Source: Euleptes europaea (lineage: Eukaryota > Chordata > Lepidosauria > Squamata > Sphaerodactylidae). Taken from it: a DNA stretch of 64,000 bases. Location: positions 72,078,064 to 72,142,063 of the forward strand of contig NC_079316.1 in the NCBI RefSeq assembly GCF_029931775.1. Direction: 5' to 3'. The position numbers were made by a program, and so were the translations under genes. Of this stretch, positions 11,551-23,852 are shown piece after piece; position 1 is the first letter of the stretch, and every line of letters begins with the position of its first letter. The notes below the pieces were generated by a model, which worked only from the letters and a program-made list of their open reading frames with translations, ran no database searches and was not told the DNA's origin.

Positions 11551-11764
11551 GTAAAGTGCCTTCAAGTCACAGCCGACTTATGGCGACCCCTTTTGGGGTT
11601 TTCATGGCAAGAGACTAACAGAGGTGGTTTGCCAGTGCCTTCCTCTGCACAGCAGCCCTGGTATTCCTTGGTGGTCTCCCATCCAAATACTAGCCAGGGC
11701 TGACCCTGCTTAGCTTCTGAGATCTGACGAGATCAGGCTAGCCTGGGCCATCCAGGTCAGGGCA
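11551..11764 (-). mobile_element. 5S rRNA-derived SINE
   Basis: The right 80 bp complement the 5' part of 5S rRNA: GGTCTCCCATCCAAATACTA, TGACCCTGCTTAGCTTCTGA and GATCTGACGAGATCAGGCTA correspond to the Pol III internal control region of 5S. The left part is the tail GTGCCTTCAAGTCACAGCCG, ending in GT-rich sequence. The 5S match is partial and fused to other sequence, so it is a retroposon, not a 5S gene. Confidence 0.88.
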
Positions 11765-12605
11765 CTCTCTGCAGACCATCTATGCAGCTGATAGCAGAAA
11801 CTCCTCAAAAATTCTAATAATTAAACCCCATTCAGGAAACCTGGAATCCTTAGCACATACAGATGTCCAAAACAAACCCATTAAGTTGCAAAATAGCCAG
11901 GAACCAAGCCCCTCTGAGTCATCCCCTCCTTCCTGAAAAACATTTCCCAAGACATCTCCCCTCATCTAGATATCTACAGCAAATACTTACGGGTACTTAA
12001 TCCAGAGTACCCAGGCATTCTTTCTGATCTGTCTCGCCTCCTTTTCTTTCTTATCCAACTATTAAACTAATCAAGGAGCAATCAAGCTTTTGTCCACCAT
12101 TAATGTTTGGTCACTGGTGAAGTCATAGTGCCCCCAGAATACATATTGGGTATAAATATCTCCCCTCTCACAATGGCAAGGTGTGTGTTGAACCCCGAGC
12201 GCATCTCCACTTGTTTGCTTGTGGGCCTTGTTCTCTTTCCCTTCCTGCAGCTGCCATTTTGGATGTCACACCTCTGATATGTAATGATACTTTCCCCTGG
12301 GAACCTCATATCCTTATGTCCAACCCCTCCTATCTTTTACTTCCTAGTTCTTGAGTGTATCGGGTTTTGTGTGTTTTGCTATATGTGTGTTTTAAAGGTA
12401 CTTTCACAGGGATTTTCACAGGGATTTGATCTCTGTATACAAAGGGTAAAAGATCCTGGTGACCCTTACCTCTTGCAAAATATAGTTTCCCCAGCTAATT
12501 CCCCAACCAAAAGGAGAAACAATCTAATTTGGGTAACAACACAAACTGCTCCCTTGCCCAACTGCTATTAGTTCCAGTTGGGTAAAATGACAGAACTTCC
12601 CTTTC
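11765..12605. other. Non-coding, nothing recognised
   Basis: No exon or repeat recognised. It includes a near-tandem TTTCACAGGGA duplication at about 12,403-12,424. Confidence 0.45.
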
Positions 12606-12743
12606 ACAGGCAAAGACAGTAGAGGAGAGGGTATCTATCCATCTATCCATCTATCCATCTATCCATCTATCCATCTATCCATCTATCCATCTATCTATCT
12701 ATCTCTATTAAAACACACCCTCTCCTCTACTTTCTTTGCCTGT
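12606..12743. repeat. Hairpin with 27-bp arms around a (CTATCCAT)n microsatellite
   Basis: ACAGGCAAAGACAGTAGAGG, continuing into AGAGGGT (12,606-12,632), is the complement of 12,717-12,743 with one mismatch. Between the arms is an 80-bp tandem of CTATCCAT/CTAT units. Confidence 0.88.
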
Positions 12744-14107
12744 ATATATATAAATGAAATACATGGTAAGAGAAGCTACACCCTTCAATGCCTTACTCTG
12801 GTGCTTGCAGCATTTTTCTTAATGGCTGTCAGAAGTCAGCCTGCCTAGGAAAACACTGGATTCAACAGAATACAGCAAAGTAAAGGGGACGGTGAAAGGT
12901 TTACTTCTACCCCCACCCCCAATCCACTTAAAGATCTGGCAAAGGAAGAAACCCCCAAAATATGAATTCATGGCTCTCTGTGCAACTGAGGATTTTAATT
13001 GCCTCTAAAGCTGGGTCTTGCTCACACACACCCCAAGTGTACCTGAAATTTGGTAGAAAGGCAAAAGGTGTAATTCTTGAGAACTTTATCCCACTTGGAT
13101 AGGAAACCACTTACAGTAAAAATGTGTTTCCCATTGGAACCACTGGGAAAAAATAGAATAAAGAATCTGAAAAGACATAACTATAATAAAGAAAACTAAT
13201 ACCAATATTAAAGAGCTAAGCAATCAGGATAAAATGTCAGTGCTAATCCCTGCTGAGATGTCCAGAAGATGCCAAGTAAACAAACTCAAGATGAGGCCTC
13301 CCTCAGAAAGAGGAAACTTAACTACACACTCTGACACCCCAGTTCATAGTGGAAACATATTTTCAAAATCCAGATTCATAAACTGATCATTGTCCTAATC
13401 CTTGCATTTAAATGGTCTGATTCAACTAGCCCTCTCACTTAAGGAAATACCACCACTTCTACTCTTGAATGACATAGTTGTGCTGAACAACAACCTCATT
13501 TAAGAGGGACAGAGAAGAAAAATCAGATGCTCCTGCACCATATCTAAAGAGCAAGACAGCTCTATTGTGTGGGGGCAATGCGTGGCATACTGAAAAGTGT
13601 TCGGCATGCTTCTAGTTCATACCGTTTTTATACAATCTTCATAAGAATACAAATCTCTATTCCAATGTAGCAAAAGCAGTCGTTTAGCATTCAGATACCA
13701 AGCTTTTTATTGATCCCTTCAGTAAAAAGTGAAAATGAAGAACTTGCAAAGGTATGCCTTGATGTCAATGCCAAGAATAAACTCAAACTACCTGCTAGAA
13801 ATGGGATTCCATCCCAAGCCGCTTCCATGCAGCTGTTGGGTCTGCTAGGGCTCTGAAACCAGAGCGGTCTTTTCCCTGCACAACGTTGTCCATTTATGCT
13901 CCTTCCACCACAGCCACCCACATTTGCTGTGATATTTCCTAAACTTGTTTTGGGATCATCTTTTTTGAAAGATTGCAATCAAAACATGTTTGCGCCAGTG
14001 TGGATTAGAAGGTATGGATTTTTCAGGTCCCGTCCATTTCTGCACAATTCTCTTTGTCTCAGTACCCTGCTGTCACCATGCTCTTCCCACCTCTGGAGAT
14101 TGTTTTA
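12744..14107. other. Non-coding, nothing recognised
   Basis: AT-rich. The minus-strand frame at 13,691-13,978 resembles no protein I know. Confidence 0.45.
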
Positions 14108-14139
14108 AAATAATAATAATAATAATAATAATAATAATC
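14108..14139. repeat. (AAT)n microsatellite
   Basis: About ten AAT/ATA units. Confidence 0.95.
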
Positions 14140-14329
14140 TCTGTAACTGACATTTATTTAGAAAATTTCTATACCACCTCTCCTGAGAATCTGCTCCAAG
14201 AAACGTATCACTACAGTGATATGTTAACTACTATGTTTTTAAAATGGCACAGAAGAAAATGGTGGCCATGGAGGACTGGGGCAAGTGCAGGGAAGCCACC
14301 ATGTGCTCGCTCTGTTGCCATAGATGTAA

Positions 14330-14960
14330 ACTTTGGGGAGGCTGAGTGGTTCAGGCCCTCCTGGATTTGGCTGGGGGGGGTTGAGCCCCCCCCTCGGGAA
14401 ACCAGTACCAAGCAATATTGACAAACTCACCTGAGGGACTCAGTTACATTGGCAGCTGAAGCACAGGACAGCCCCACCTTCCTGTTGTCTCATATTACAG
14501 TTTCCATGATTCTTTGGGGCTTTGTTCCTGTTTGCTAGTATGTATTTGTGTGTGAAACACAGCCCACCCCTCCAGACATCCGGAAAGATTTACCATAGGG
14601 AAACATGGAACCATTCCCTTTAAAAGTTAAAGGAGACGGCTTCTATGTTAGTTAATGGGAAAACTTGCCGGGGCTCAGGGGGTGTTAAGGTAGAGCCATC
14701 AAATTTGCAGTGCAACTGCTGATGCATCTTCTTAGAAGAACCCCCAAGTTAGGTGACAATTGGGTCGGGGGTCCAATTCTACGGGCACCCAACTTTCCTC
14801 CACTAACTCAATCTTCACAAAATTTGGAGGTTCTTGTAAGGAGAGTCACCTGCAGCTACACTGCAAATTACACACCCCAGAGCCCTGCAAAGATTTCCCA
14901 TAGGGTTTAATGGACCCAAAAAAATTCCAGATATGCGAAATAAGCAAGAAAAAAAACCCA
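14330..14960. repeat. Degraded repeat-like sequence of unknown family
   Basis: Has phrases such as CCATAGGG, AAATTTGGAGGTTCTTGTAA and GGAGAGTCACCTGCAGCTAC that echo the palindromic interior of the 2.48-kb hAT-like element (56,980-57,260). The GGGGGGGTTGAGCCCCCCCC stretch near 14,371 echoes the segment at 15,920. Probably an old relative; no ends are visible. Confidence 0.4.
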
Positions 14961-17145
14961 TATCAAGCATGAGACAGGCAAGGCTCAATCACATGGCTCT
15001 TCTTCCTGGACATAAATAGATCTCTCCGGAAATTAATCTTAATGTCATAGCTAACAAGTTCATTCAAAGAACATCAATTAAAACAAACACATTCAGTGTC
15101 ATTTAAGTACAGGGTTGAACTGTTACATTTTAACAAGAAAGTTGTACTTCGATGAGGCAATCTGTAACGGTTTGCCACTAATCATGTCAACACATGCCAA
15201 CTATTTGGGTGGGGCAGAGAAAGTGAAATTGGGGTCGTTAGGTGGGATATGGCAGGAGAGGATACTTGTGGGAGCAGGAGAAGGAGTAATAGGGGATTAG
15301 GTGAATATTTAATTTTATTGCAATTTTAAAAATGTAAACAAACAGTTTGCACTGTTAATTAAAAGTTAAAGTTGTATTTCAGCTAACTGAAGAGCATGTG
15401 TTGAAGCCAAATGTGTTTTACAAGTTGAATCCAAAGAGCAGAAATTAACTATGCCCAGGAATGCAGTCATTTCCCATAAACTTAATTATGTGATTTTATT
15501 AATAATTTGTTCTGAATATCTGTGTTTTTAAAGTGGAGTTTTAAAGAAGTGTGCTAAGAAAACAAGATATATAGAATTCTAGGTGGCATAACTGTGGGTT
15601 TTCTTTGGAGTAATGGCTATGGGCACTGTTCTGAATTGCCTCAAAATATGCTTGTACTCACTTATAGGATATGAGTTTGAAGTGAGAACAAGATTGCTAC
15701 TATGAACTCTGTACACTGCTCAGAAATTGATTTGTTAGGGGGTGCCCAGGGGTGCTTGGGCCACCCTAAATTTCTGAGGAGCCCCTCCCTTAATTCCTCT
15801 TGGCCCTACATCCATAGATAGTGGCAATGAAGCCCCCCATGATGTCACTGGCTCCTCTCTATGATGTCACTGGGACCCAGTTCTTTTAAGGACCTAGAAT
15901 AGCAATGCCTCTGGCCCAGCCTCAACCCCCCCCAGGAAATTGGAAAGTCTATGCCCCCGTCTGTTGCCACTGCCATTCACAGCAGCAATGACAGCCACAC
16001 AGAACCAGGGCTGTGTTAAAGCACCCCTGTACATAGTCCTTTGTGTAATTCCATTGACTGCAATGTAGAATGAAGTTCAGCCCATCTTCAACAAAGCATT
16101 AACTTTGTTAGCACACCTCTGAATTCAAATCTTTAAATCATCTTGTTCATTTGTATCTTGTATTTTTCTCTTTCCAAAATTAATTCTCCTATCAACATTT
16201 GAAATCAACTAGACCTTTGATAAGCCAGAGGACACAGCAGCAGCAAGACAACTCCATGTGTTTCTAAATTTAATTTTCAGTTCCTTCTGCTTCTAATCAA
16301 AATGTATTCTCTCTCTAACTTGACAAGGCTGCCAACTTCAAACTAATCTATGAAGGGCTTTGTTGCATGTCCATTTGATTTTTTATATTGCTCGGATTCA
16401 TAAGACATTACTGCTCGCACGAGAAAAACGAGTTTTAAGTATTACTGATCCCTTTCATTAAACAGCATAAAAACCACCAAGCAATGGTTCAGTTCTACAG
16501 TTCAACCAAAATAGCTGCCATCTTTACTTGCTCTTCTGTGAATTACTTCCTTTGGAGTTTTAGCTTGTGCTGATAAAATACGCTGCAAGAAGAAACAGTC
16601 CTGCCTTCCATACACTTCCATCTCGCCTAAATATCATTCAGAAAGTGAAGATCACAATTATAAGGCCATGGTGGCTAATTTCACTGTCTGGACAGCTGAA
16701 CATACCAGTAGATTGAGAGGAGAATAAATACATCTTACATAAATATAAAAGCACCTATTGTAGCAAACACATCCTTAACAGCTGGATCTTCCTTAATCTC
16801 CCAGCTTCTGGAGTGTAACTTCTGGAAAGCTGCAAGTATATACACAATAAAGTGTTTCATTCTGGAAGCCATATGACTCCATCCGTTATTCAAACACATG
16901 TTTGGCACCAGCGAAAAGAGCAGGGCATGTTTAAGTTAAACATTTCAAAGCTGAACTTGTCTTTTAAAACATACCTGGTTTATAGATCAGTGTAGTATCT
17001 CTGTAAAGTTTTCATTTCTTGTATACTGTTGTGGCTTGTTATATATAGCCAACATCTTGGAGGTAAGGGGGGGATAATCTATGCTAAGAGAAGATGGTAT
17101 TAACAGGAAACTGTCATTGTTTCCTGTTTTTTTCTCCCTCACCAC
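14961..17145. other. Non-coding, nothing firm recognised
   Basis: About 2.2 kb. The piece around 15,735-15,960 (GATGTCACTGGCTCCTCTC, GCCCAGCCTCAACCCCCCC) looks like a decayed repeat shared in part with 14,340-14,400. The rest appears unique. Confidence 0.4.
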
Positions 17146-17361
17146 GGGCGAAAACGCATGGTCGCTTTAGCCTCCTTTATTCCCTGTTTCAGCCAGGATT
17201 CAGCCAGGATCGAATGCATGTGTTTTCGCCGAACGTGTGTTCGATCCTGGCTGAATCCTGGCTGAAACAGGGAATAAAGGAGGCTAAAGCGACCATGCAT
17301 TTTCGCCCCACCTCAGTTCAGAAGAGCTGTCTTTTTCTCCCTCACTACCTCAGTTCTGTCA
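17122..17361. repeat. Short duplicated segment hosting the palindrome
   Basis: CTGTTTTTTTCTCCCTCACC at the left and CTGTCTTTTTCTCCCTCACT at 17,327, each followed by ACCTCAGTTC, form two tandem units of about 38 bp. The palindromic element sits inside the first; the second is the empty-site version. Confidence 0.7.
17146..17308. mobile_element. 163-bp near-perfect palindromic element
   Basis: GGGCGAAAACGCATGGTCGC at the left is answered by GCGACCATGCATTTTCGCCC at the right. Between them GCTTTAGCCTCCTTTATTCC, CTGTTTCAGCCAGGATTCAG and CCAGGATCGA are repeated in inverted order with almost no mismatch, so nearly the whole unit folds into one hairpin of about 75 bp. It interrupts CTCAC/CACCTCAG, giving a possible 3-bp duplication (CAC). 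The low arm divergence suggests a recent insertion. Superfamily unresolved; PIF/Harbinger and CACTA elements make 3-bp duplications. Confidence 0.82.
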
Positions 17362-17995
17362 AGATAAAGTACAACAATATAACTAGGTAACCGCCATATG
17401 CATTTAACTCTAAAACCCAGTTACTCAACCCATTCACTCTACAATACAAGGCTAATGCAACATTTAAGTTACAAATGTAATTACATCTCTAAATGAATAT
17501 TCCTCTAGTGCCTCGGACCCTGCATAAATGTCAGACGACAGACTCTGAAAAACTAACCACTAATTTTTCCCCTGGTGTTTTTTAGCTTCAATGCAGAAAC
17601 AATACTTTATTTCCCAACATTCTGTGTTAAACAACAACAATAAAATGAAAGAATAAAATCATCTAATGATAAAGCTACTGTGCAAATACATTTGCAATAG
17701 CAACTGAAAGAGAATGCATGAAGAAAAGCCAAGGATAAGAACTAACTTCTAGCTTTTATATTTAGGAATACATTAATGGGCAATCTATTGCTTAACCAAC
17801 ACAATAATTCCTATTTGACTTCCCCACGTAAATATAAAGTGGGAAAGTCACATAGGAATGATTGTGTTTTATATATATACTCAGAAAAATTACAAAGATT
17901 TCTTAAGGAGTCAGGGGTATAAGTTAAGATGCAACAAATGGTTGTACGTTTTGCACTGAAGCCAGTACAAATACTAGGGAATAAAAGAAGAGTAG
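17362..17995. other. Non-coding, nothing recognised
   Basis: AT-rich unique-looking sequence. Confidence 0.45.
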
Positions 17996-18640
17996 AAGTG
18001 TTGGTTTTTATACCCCGCTTTTCTCTACCTTTTAAGGAGTCTCAAAGCTGCTTACCATTGCCTTGCCTTCCCCTCTGCACAACAGACACATTGTGAGGTA
18101 GGTGGGGCTGAGAGAGTTCTGGGAGAACTGCAACTAGCTCAAGGGCACTCAACAGTCTTCAAGTGGAGGAGTGGAGAAACAAACCTGGTTCACCAGATTA
18201 GAGTGAGGCACTTACCAATACTATGAAGAGATCCATGGCAAATTTATCCGGCCTTGGACTAACAGGGTCTCTGATAACTCGTAGGTGGAGAGGGCAAGGA
18301 AGCTGCTCTTGGATGAACCAAGGGTTACTGTTGACACTGCTAAATTTTGTGCTGCCATGTCCAAAGTTAGGTACAAATTGTTGGGATGACCTGTCTAACT
18401 ACCTATGTACATAGTAGCATCCCCTTAGGATTTTATGTATTTTATACTTTTTATACTTGTATTTATTTATTTTATACTTTTATATTTGGAATATATTCTC
18501 TTCTTCTGTTTATGACTGGCTATGTGCTGTATTAATAAATGACTGTCTGAGTTCACAGCTCATGTGGAGGAGTGGGGAATCAAACCCAGTTCTCCAGATT
18601 GGAGTCGGCTGCTCTTACCCACTATGCCACGTTGGCTCTC
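17996..18640 (-). mobile_element. tRNA-derived SINE, family 1, interrupted
   Basis: The 3' part lies at 17,996-18,213 (GTTGGTTTTTATACCCCGCT onward). The head resumes at 18,559-18,640 (CATGTGGAGGAGTGGGGAAT to CACGTTGGCTCTC). The interruption is a LINE fragment; about six bases of SINE were lost at the junction. Confidence 0.82.
18214..18558 (+). mobile_element. 5'-truncated LINE 3' end
   Basis: Reading from 18,215 it encodes GTYQYYEEIHGKFIRP..., resembling the C-terminal zinc-finger-like region (C.FYEELR.KYI.PLL) of the LINE copy at 36,994-37,313. A 3' UTR rich in TTTTATACTT follows, ending near AATAAATGACTG. Same LINE clade as those at 37 kb and 52 kb; the host frame is broken. Confidence 0.6.
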
Positions 18641-21040
18641 ATGTAGAGGCGGGCATAGGTATGATGTAAATGGCAATGCACATCTCAGTACAAGTTTTCC
18701 CAGTAAAAGTTACCCAATGCATTTTTTAATATAAGATTTATTGATGGGGGTTCAGGGTTCACATTCAACTTCCCTCCAGTCTTTGTTGCAAGAGGCCCAT
18801 TTAGATCTTTATCTGGATCAATTACACAGCCTATCTGCCAAAAATCTGGTAAGATGCTTTGAAACTTTAATAAACTCTCACCTCTACAGTTTCAAGCACT
18901 TTGGCTTCCTTTATATATCATAATATTCTACTGGCAGTATAGAATGCTCTGGAGGACGAGCTGAAAAATGTGTTTCTTTACAAGTATTCGTGTGTGTGAA
19001 CAAAAATAATTCATTCAAATTTTCCCAGTAGTATACATAAAAATGGCAAGGAAAGCATTGCTGAGGGATACTGGCACATAACAGGGAAAAGATTGTAGGA
19101 TGTTTTCTGAAGTCTTAGATTTCAATAGTATTTTGAATTGTTTAATTTAGCTAGCTCTAAATACTGGCCTGGATTAGCACATGTAGCAGGGGAACACAGT
19201 GTATGTGCACATGAATCTACTCTAAGAGTTTCCACTACATTGTCCTAAAGCATGGCAGTCCTCCTCAGGGAAGCTTACTCTCCGTTCTGGTGCTGCCTAC
19301 AGAAAAGTTCAGTGCGGCTCTAAACACACACATCTTCTTCTCAATATATCAAGATCCTGTTTGTTCCTTTAAGATGAGTACTAAAAATATTTCCTAAGAA
19401 AAGTACTTCTTTTTGACTTTAAGAGACACATTACTTAAGAACACCATCATATTACACCATAGCACAATACGGGAGTACTAGTAGCAATTCTTTCAGATTG
19501 TATGATACTTCTGAATGCTGGGTTTGAAACAATACCATCAGGTACTCAATGTGTTGTAAACAATTGACAGAGAGTTGCTGGACAGTTTCTGGGGGGCTGG
19601 CGTAAGTGGCACTATGCCGGCGTCCGTGCCAGTTTGCATGGTGCAAGTGAAACGGACGAAAGCATAGGGGTCACGCTGGCTCCTAAGAGCATTAATCCTT
19701 CCTTCAGGAATGCACTTTAAATGGTTTTAAATAAGCCTGTTTTGAACATTTTAATCCAGAGCCTGATCTGAAAGACTTTCATCTGCTTTTAAAAAAATAA
19801 GATCCATTTTGTATGTTTCTAAATCGATAAACTAAAAAAAAGAGGGGGAAAAGAAAAAAGCTCGTCTCCTGTTTAAACTTGTTACTATCCACAGCACATA
19901 GAAATAAAGTACTTTTTCACAAGTGGGGATAAGAGGACAACAAGCCACATGAAACACCACAACCAGATGGAGAACACATACAGCAGATAAAAGCTCACTA
20001 TAAGTCTGCATGTGCATTGCATGTGACATTTCACTTTAACAGAGAGAAAACACCCTCCCTGCTTATATTTTGCCATATTGTTTTTTAAAGCACCTTGAGA
20101 AGTAATATTTGAGCATGCAAAGAGATTAGGGCACGAATCTGTGGCTTGTAAAGAATAGAACTAGCCAAATAGTTACATTTATATTTGAATGCTCATTTCA
20201 CTTGTTTAATGTGCTGTCAAGACAAAGAGCTAGAAGACTAAAAAAATTTGTATTCTCATCATATTACCATTCAGGGCGTGAAGTTCATATTGTAATTTAA
20301 TCTTCTTCAGATAAACAGCTAGACATGAGGCATTCTCCTACATTCAAGCAGCAGAGAATACAAATATTTCACAGACAACATGAATATTATAAATACCATA
20401 TATATAACAACAAAGTTAGGACACTGCCAGAAAAGTTTTTAATATATGCCTGATTAGAACCTCTTTTGTGTGATAGCTAGCAACAGATGGAAAAATCACT
20501 CCTGCCAACTTTTACATCCAAATTTGTATTGCTTGTTATAGATTATTAGACAGCATAATTAACTGGCCATGGAACGTACTTGTTGTTCCTACATTAGATC
20601 ATAGATTTGGGAGAAAAAGAAATGTATTTATCCAATCTATGGTTCCACTGTGTTGAATTTTCATATATGCTTACTGAATAAATCCAAGTCCTCCTCCTCC
20701 TTACTCAAGCTCCAGACCAGACACAACACTAAAATGATATCAGTTAAATGGCATTGCATTTCTAGGCACTACAGACAACAGCTGAAGTTTTAAATGAATA
20801 TTAATAAAACACAAAGGGCACCTATTTTATAAATTATGCTCGATTAAAACCAGGCTATCCATTTTTGACAGGAAAGGTGATGCATATTACCAAAGTGAGC
20901 ACAAAATTATTTCTACTCTCATTCTAGTTACAGATTATTAAATTAATTCACAAGGAATGGGGTACAGACATGTTTACATAAAAGAACTATTACCTGTTAT
21001 TTGAACTAGAGTTGTCACACCTCACTTGCTATAAAAGGTA
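18641..21040. other. Long non-coding stretch
   Basis: Mostly AT-rich unique-looking sequence. Positions 19,590-19,685 (CTGGCGTAAGTGGCACTATG ... GGTCACGCTGGCTCCT) resemble, in reverse, the repeat at 45,419. No exon was recognised. Confidence 0.45.
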
Positions 21041-21110
21041 AAGGTCCCCTGTGCAAGCACCGGGTCATTCCTGACCCATGGGGTGACGTCTCAGGTATTT
21101 TCCCTTCTTC
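21041..21110 (-). mobile_element. Fragment of tRNA-derived SINE, family 3
   Basis: AAAGGTAAAGGTCCCCTGTG and CAAGCACCGGGTCATTCCTG match the left part of the copy at 56,528. Confidence 0.65.
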
Positions 21111-21596
21111 CCCATCATGGACACCATATGAGATTGCTCCATATCACTAGTGATAAATACTAGAGTAATAGTGGCAGCAGAAATAACAGCAGTGTGTATG
21201 ATATGGTGTTTTAGGGGGCAGGATACAACCTCCAAGCAGCAGAGAAAATGAATCTGCCAGGCCTTAGATACAGGTGTCTTCAGGTAGCAACAAAACTACT
21301 TGTATCCAATCAGTGCCACCATGGTCTAGAAGCCCTGTTAGAACACTGCTTGTTCCTGGGTATCTGCCCGCATATCACTTCAGCTGCAATGAATTCCAAG
21401 TTTCCTCAATTCATTGCTAGCTATTAAACCTTCACTGTTCCAGCTGACTTGCTCTTTACTTGCTGTGATTCAGTTTCGCCTGTTGTTACTTGGCACCTAT
21501 TTTTGCAGTTTTTTAAAAAATTATCAAGTAATCAGCTTCTCTTGATTTATCCCTACCTTGACATTCCTTTTATAATGCCTTAATACTAGGGTTACC

Positions 21597-21793
21597 AACC
21601 TCCAGGTGGTTGCTGGAGATTTCCCGCTATTACAACTGATTTCCAGGCAAGAGATCAGTTCCCCTGGAGAAAATGGCCACTTTGGCAATTGGACTCTATA
21701 GCATTGAAGTCCCTCCCCTCTCCAAACCCCACCCTCCTCAGCCTCCACCCCCAAAATCTCCAGGTATTTCTTAACCCGGAGCTGGCAACCCTA
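21597..21793 (-). mobile_element. hAT-type MITE, second end type
   Basis: TAGGGTTACCAACCTCC to GAGCTGGCAACCCTA; the right end is the AATCTCCAGGTATTTCTTAA form. Flanks CTTAATAC and CTTAACAC match at 7 of 8. Confidence 0.88.
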
Positions 21794-22019
21794 CTTAACA
21801 CATCTGTCTTGAAGTACATGGATATGAATGGGAATTGAATGAGCTTGCAGTGACTAAGTAGAAGCTTCAGTCCTATTTCATATTTGAAAAAAGTCTGCTT
21901 GAAAATATACTGGGCAGTAGATTAATAGGAAAACCACATTTAGCACATTTGGTGTGCCTTGTCCATGTAAATAAGAAAATGATAAAAATGTTTGGTAGTA
22001 CTTCAGCCAATGTCTAGAA

Positions 22020-22325
22020 GAAGTGTTGGTTTTTATATGCCGACTTTCTCTACCATTTAAGGGAGACAAACCGGCTTACAATCACCTTTCCCTCCCCACA
22101 ACAGACACCCTGTGAGGTAGGTGGGGCTGAGAGAGCTCTAACAGAGCTGTAACTTGCCCAAGGTAACCCAGCTGGCTTCATGCGGAGGAGTGGGGAAACA
22201 AATCCAGTTCACCAGATTAGCGTCCGCCGGTCATGTGGAAGAGTGGGGAATCAAACCCGGTTCTCCAGATCAGCCTCCACCGTTCCAAACCACTGCTCTT
22301 AACCACTACACCACGCTGGCTCTCT
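22020..22325 (-). mobile_element. tRNA-derived SINE, family 1, full length
   Basis: TGTTGGTTTTTATATGCCGA (tail) to ACCACGCTGGCTCTC (head). The AATCAAACCCGGTTCTCCAG B-box segment and its upstream duplicate (AACAAATCCAGTTCACCAGA) are both present. Confidence 0.88.
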
Positions 22326-22435
22326 AGAGGGACCTCCAACTCCTAGGGAAGTTTCAGGCACTGTGTGCTTATCCAAGGGTTGTTTATCTGGTTCTGGAAA
22401 CAAATAGGCAAAAATCAGTACCGTTCTACAAAACT

Positions 22436-22585
22436 ACTTCATCCGCTGGAGAAAGTGGCTGTTTTGTAGGGTGGATTCAATGGCATCACATCCCCTCTGA
22501 GCTCCCTCCCCTCCCCAAATCCCACCCTCCACAAGCTCCAACCCCAAATCACCAGGAATTTCCCAACCCAGGGTTGGCAACCCTG
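22436..22585 (-). mobile_element. hAT-type MITE, left-truncated, second end type
   Basis: Starts within the core (CTGGAGAAAGTGGCTGTTTT) and ends CCCAGGGTTGGCAACCCTG. Diverged. Confidence 0.75.
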
Positions 22586-23649
22586 ACCCTAACATTAGCA
22601 GTTGATGACCACAGGCATAAGGGTCTTATTGAAATCTCTTTGTTATGCAAATGTAAGATATACTGTAGAAACAGATGTCTTGTACAGAGTGCTGTTTTCA
22701 TGGGAGCAAGGTGTTACATGCTAAGAGTCAGTTTACCAACTCAGTTCCTCCCACCAGGCCTCCTTATGGTTGAGCCTTTTATTCAGCCACAACACAAGCC
22801 CGGAGTGTTCCATGGTGGCAACTCTAATGTTTGGACAGCCCTACACTGTCCACCTTTTGTAATAAATGTAAGGCTATTCTTTTTAGCTGGGGATTTTGCA
22901 GTTAATTTCATTTGAAAAGTTCTATTGCTATGTTTTGTCTGTTATTTTAGCTGTCTGATATCTGCAGGGCCATTCTTCTTTTAAGCCACCATGGATGGCG
23001 GGAAAGACAGCAGAGACATATTTTAATTAATTAATTAATTGTGGGGGGAAGGGCATTCAGTGATAATGTTGTGCCTTTGGAGGAAGAAGTGGATTAAGGG
23101 TTAAGAGCCATTGAAACAGGGCAATCTAGACAAATAAGCTATATGTTATGCAAGTGGGTTGGTTACTTTCATCAATAATATAGCTTTTTTCTAATCATTT
23201 CAGTTCTTAAACACTCTCTTGGAGGTACTGAAATTTATTAAATAAATACTTGGGCAGTTAAACTCTCATAAAATTGCTCTGTAAAGTACACTACAGGCAT
23301 AGTAACCCATTTTATGTTTTAATATCTCAGGTGTATAATTTGTCTCCTTAAACAAACACCAATACCAATTATAGATCCTGTGTGCCAATTATTTAACCTA
23401 GAAACAATATAATTCAATAAGGAGGCATTTTGCAAGTTGAATCCCACAAGCATATGTGAATAGCAAGAGGTTTGAGTCATTTAAATCTTGCACCTATCAA
23501 AATTGTCTGCTGCTGCCAGAATCTTAAACAGGCAGTAGTATCCCGTGATGTTTAGTGGATAGGATATACCACTGAAATAACCTCACCAGACATAGCTAGA
23601 TTGAATGATAACCAACTAAACAAATACAGGTACTTGCTTTACTTATTAT
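22586..23649. other. Non-coding, nothing recognised
   Basis: AT-rich; a short (TTAA)n run at about 23,023-23,040. Confidence 0.45.
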
Positions 23650-23852
23650 GGAAGTGGAAAGTGCTGTCGAGTCACAGCTGATTCATAGCAACGCCATAGG
23701 ATTTTAAAGGCAAGGGACATTCAGAGGTGGTTTGCCATTGCCTGCTTCCACATCACAACCCTGGTATTCCTTGGAGGTCTCCCATCCAAATACTAACCAG
23801 GGCCGACACTGTTTAGAGTCCGAGATCTTATAAGATTGAACTAGCCTGGGGA
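23650..23852 (-). mobile_element. 5S rRNA-derived SINE
   Basis: GGTCTCCCATCCAAATACTA and the following ACCAGGGCCG complement 5S rRNA; the tail is AGTGCTGTCGAGTCACAGCT with GGTGGTTTGCCATTGCCTGC. The 5S region has decayed (ATCTTATAAGATTGAACTAG). Confidence 0.85.

Noticed and set aside
11657-11740. Functional 5S rRNA gene
   Set aside because: Only the internal promoter part of 5S is present, diverged and fused to a SINE tail; the same holds at 23,760, 31,940 and 43,530.
12631-12712. CRISPR-like array
   Set aside because: It is an uninterrupted tetranucleotide/octanucleotide microsatellite without spacers, in vertebrate DNA.
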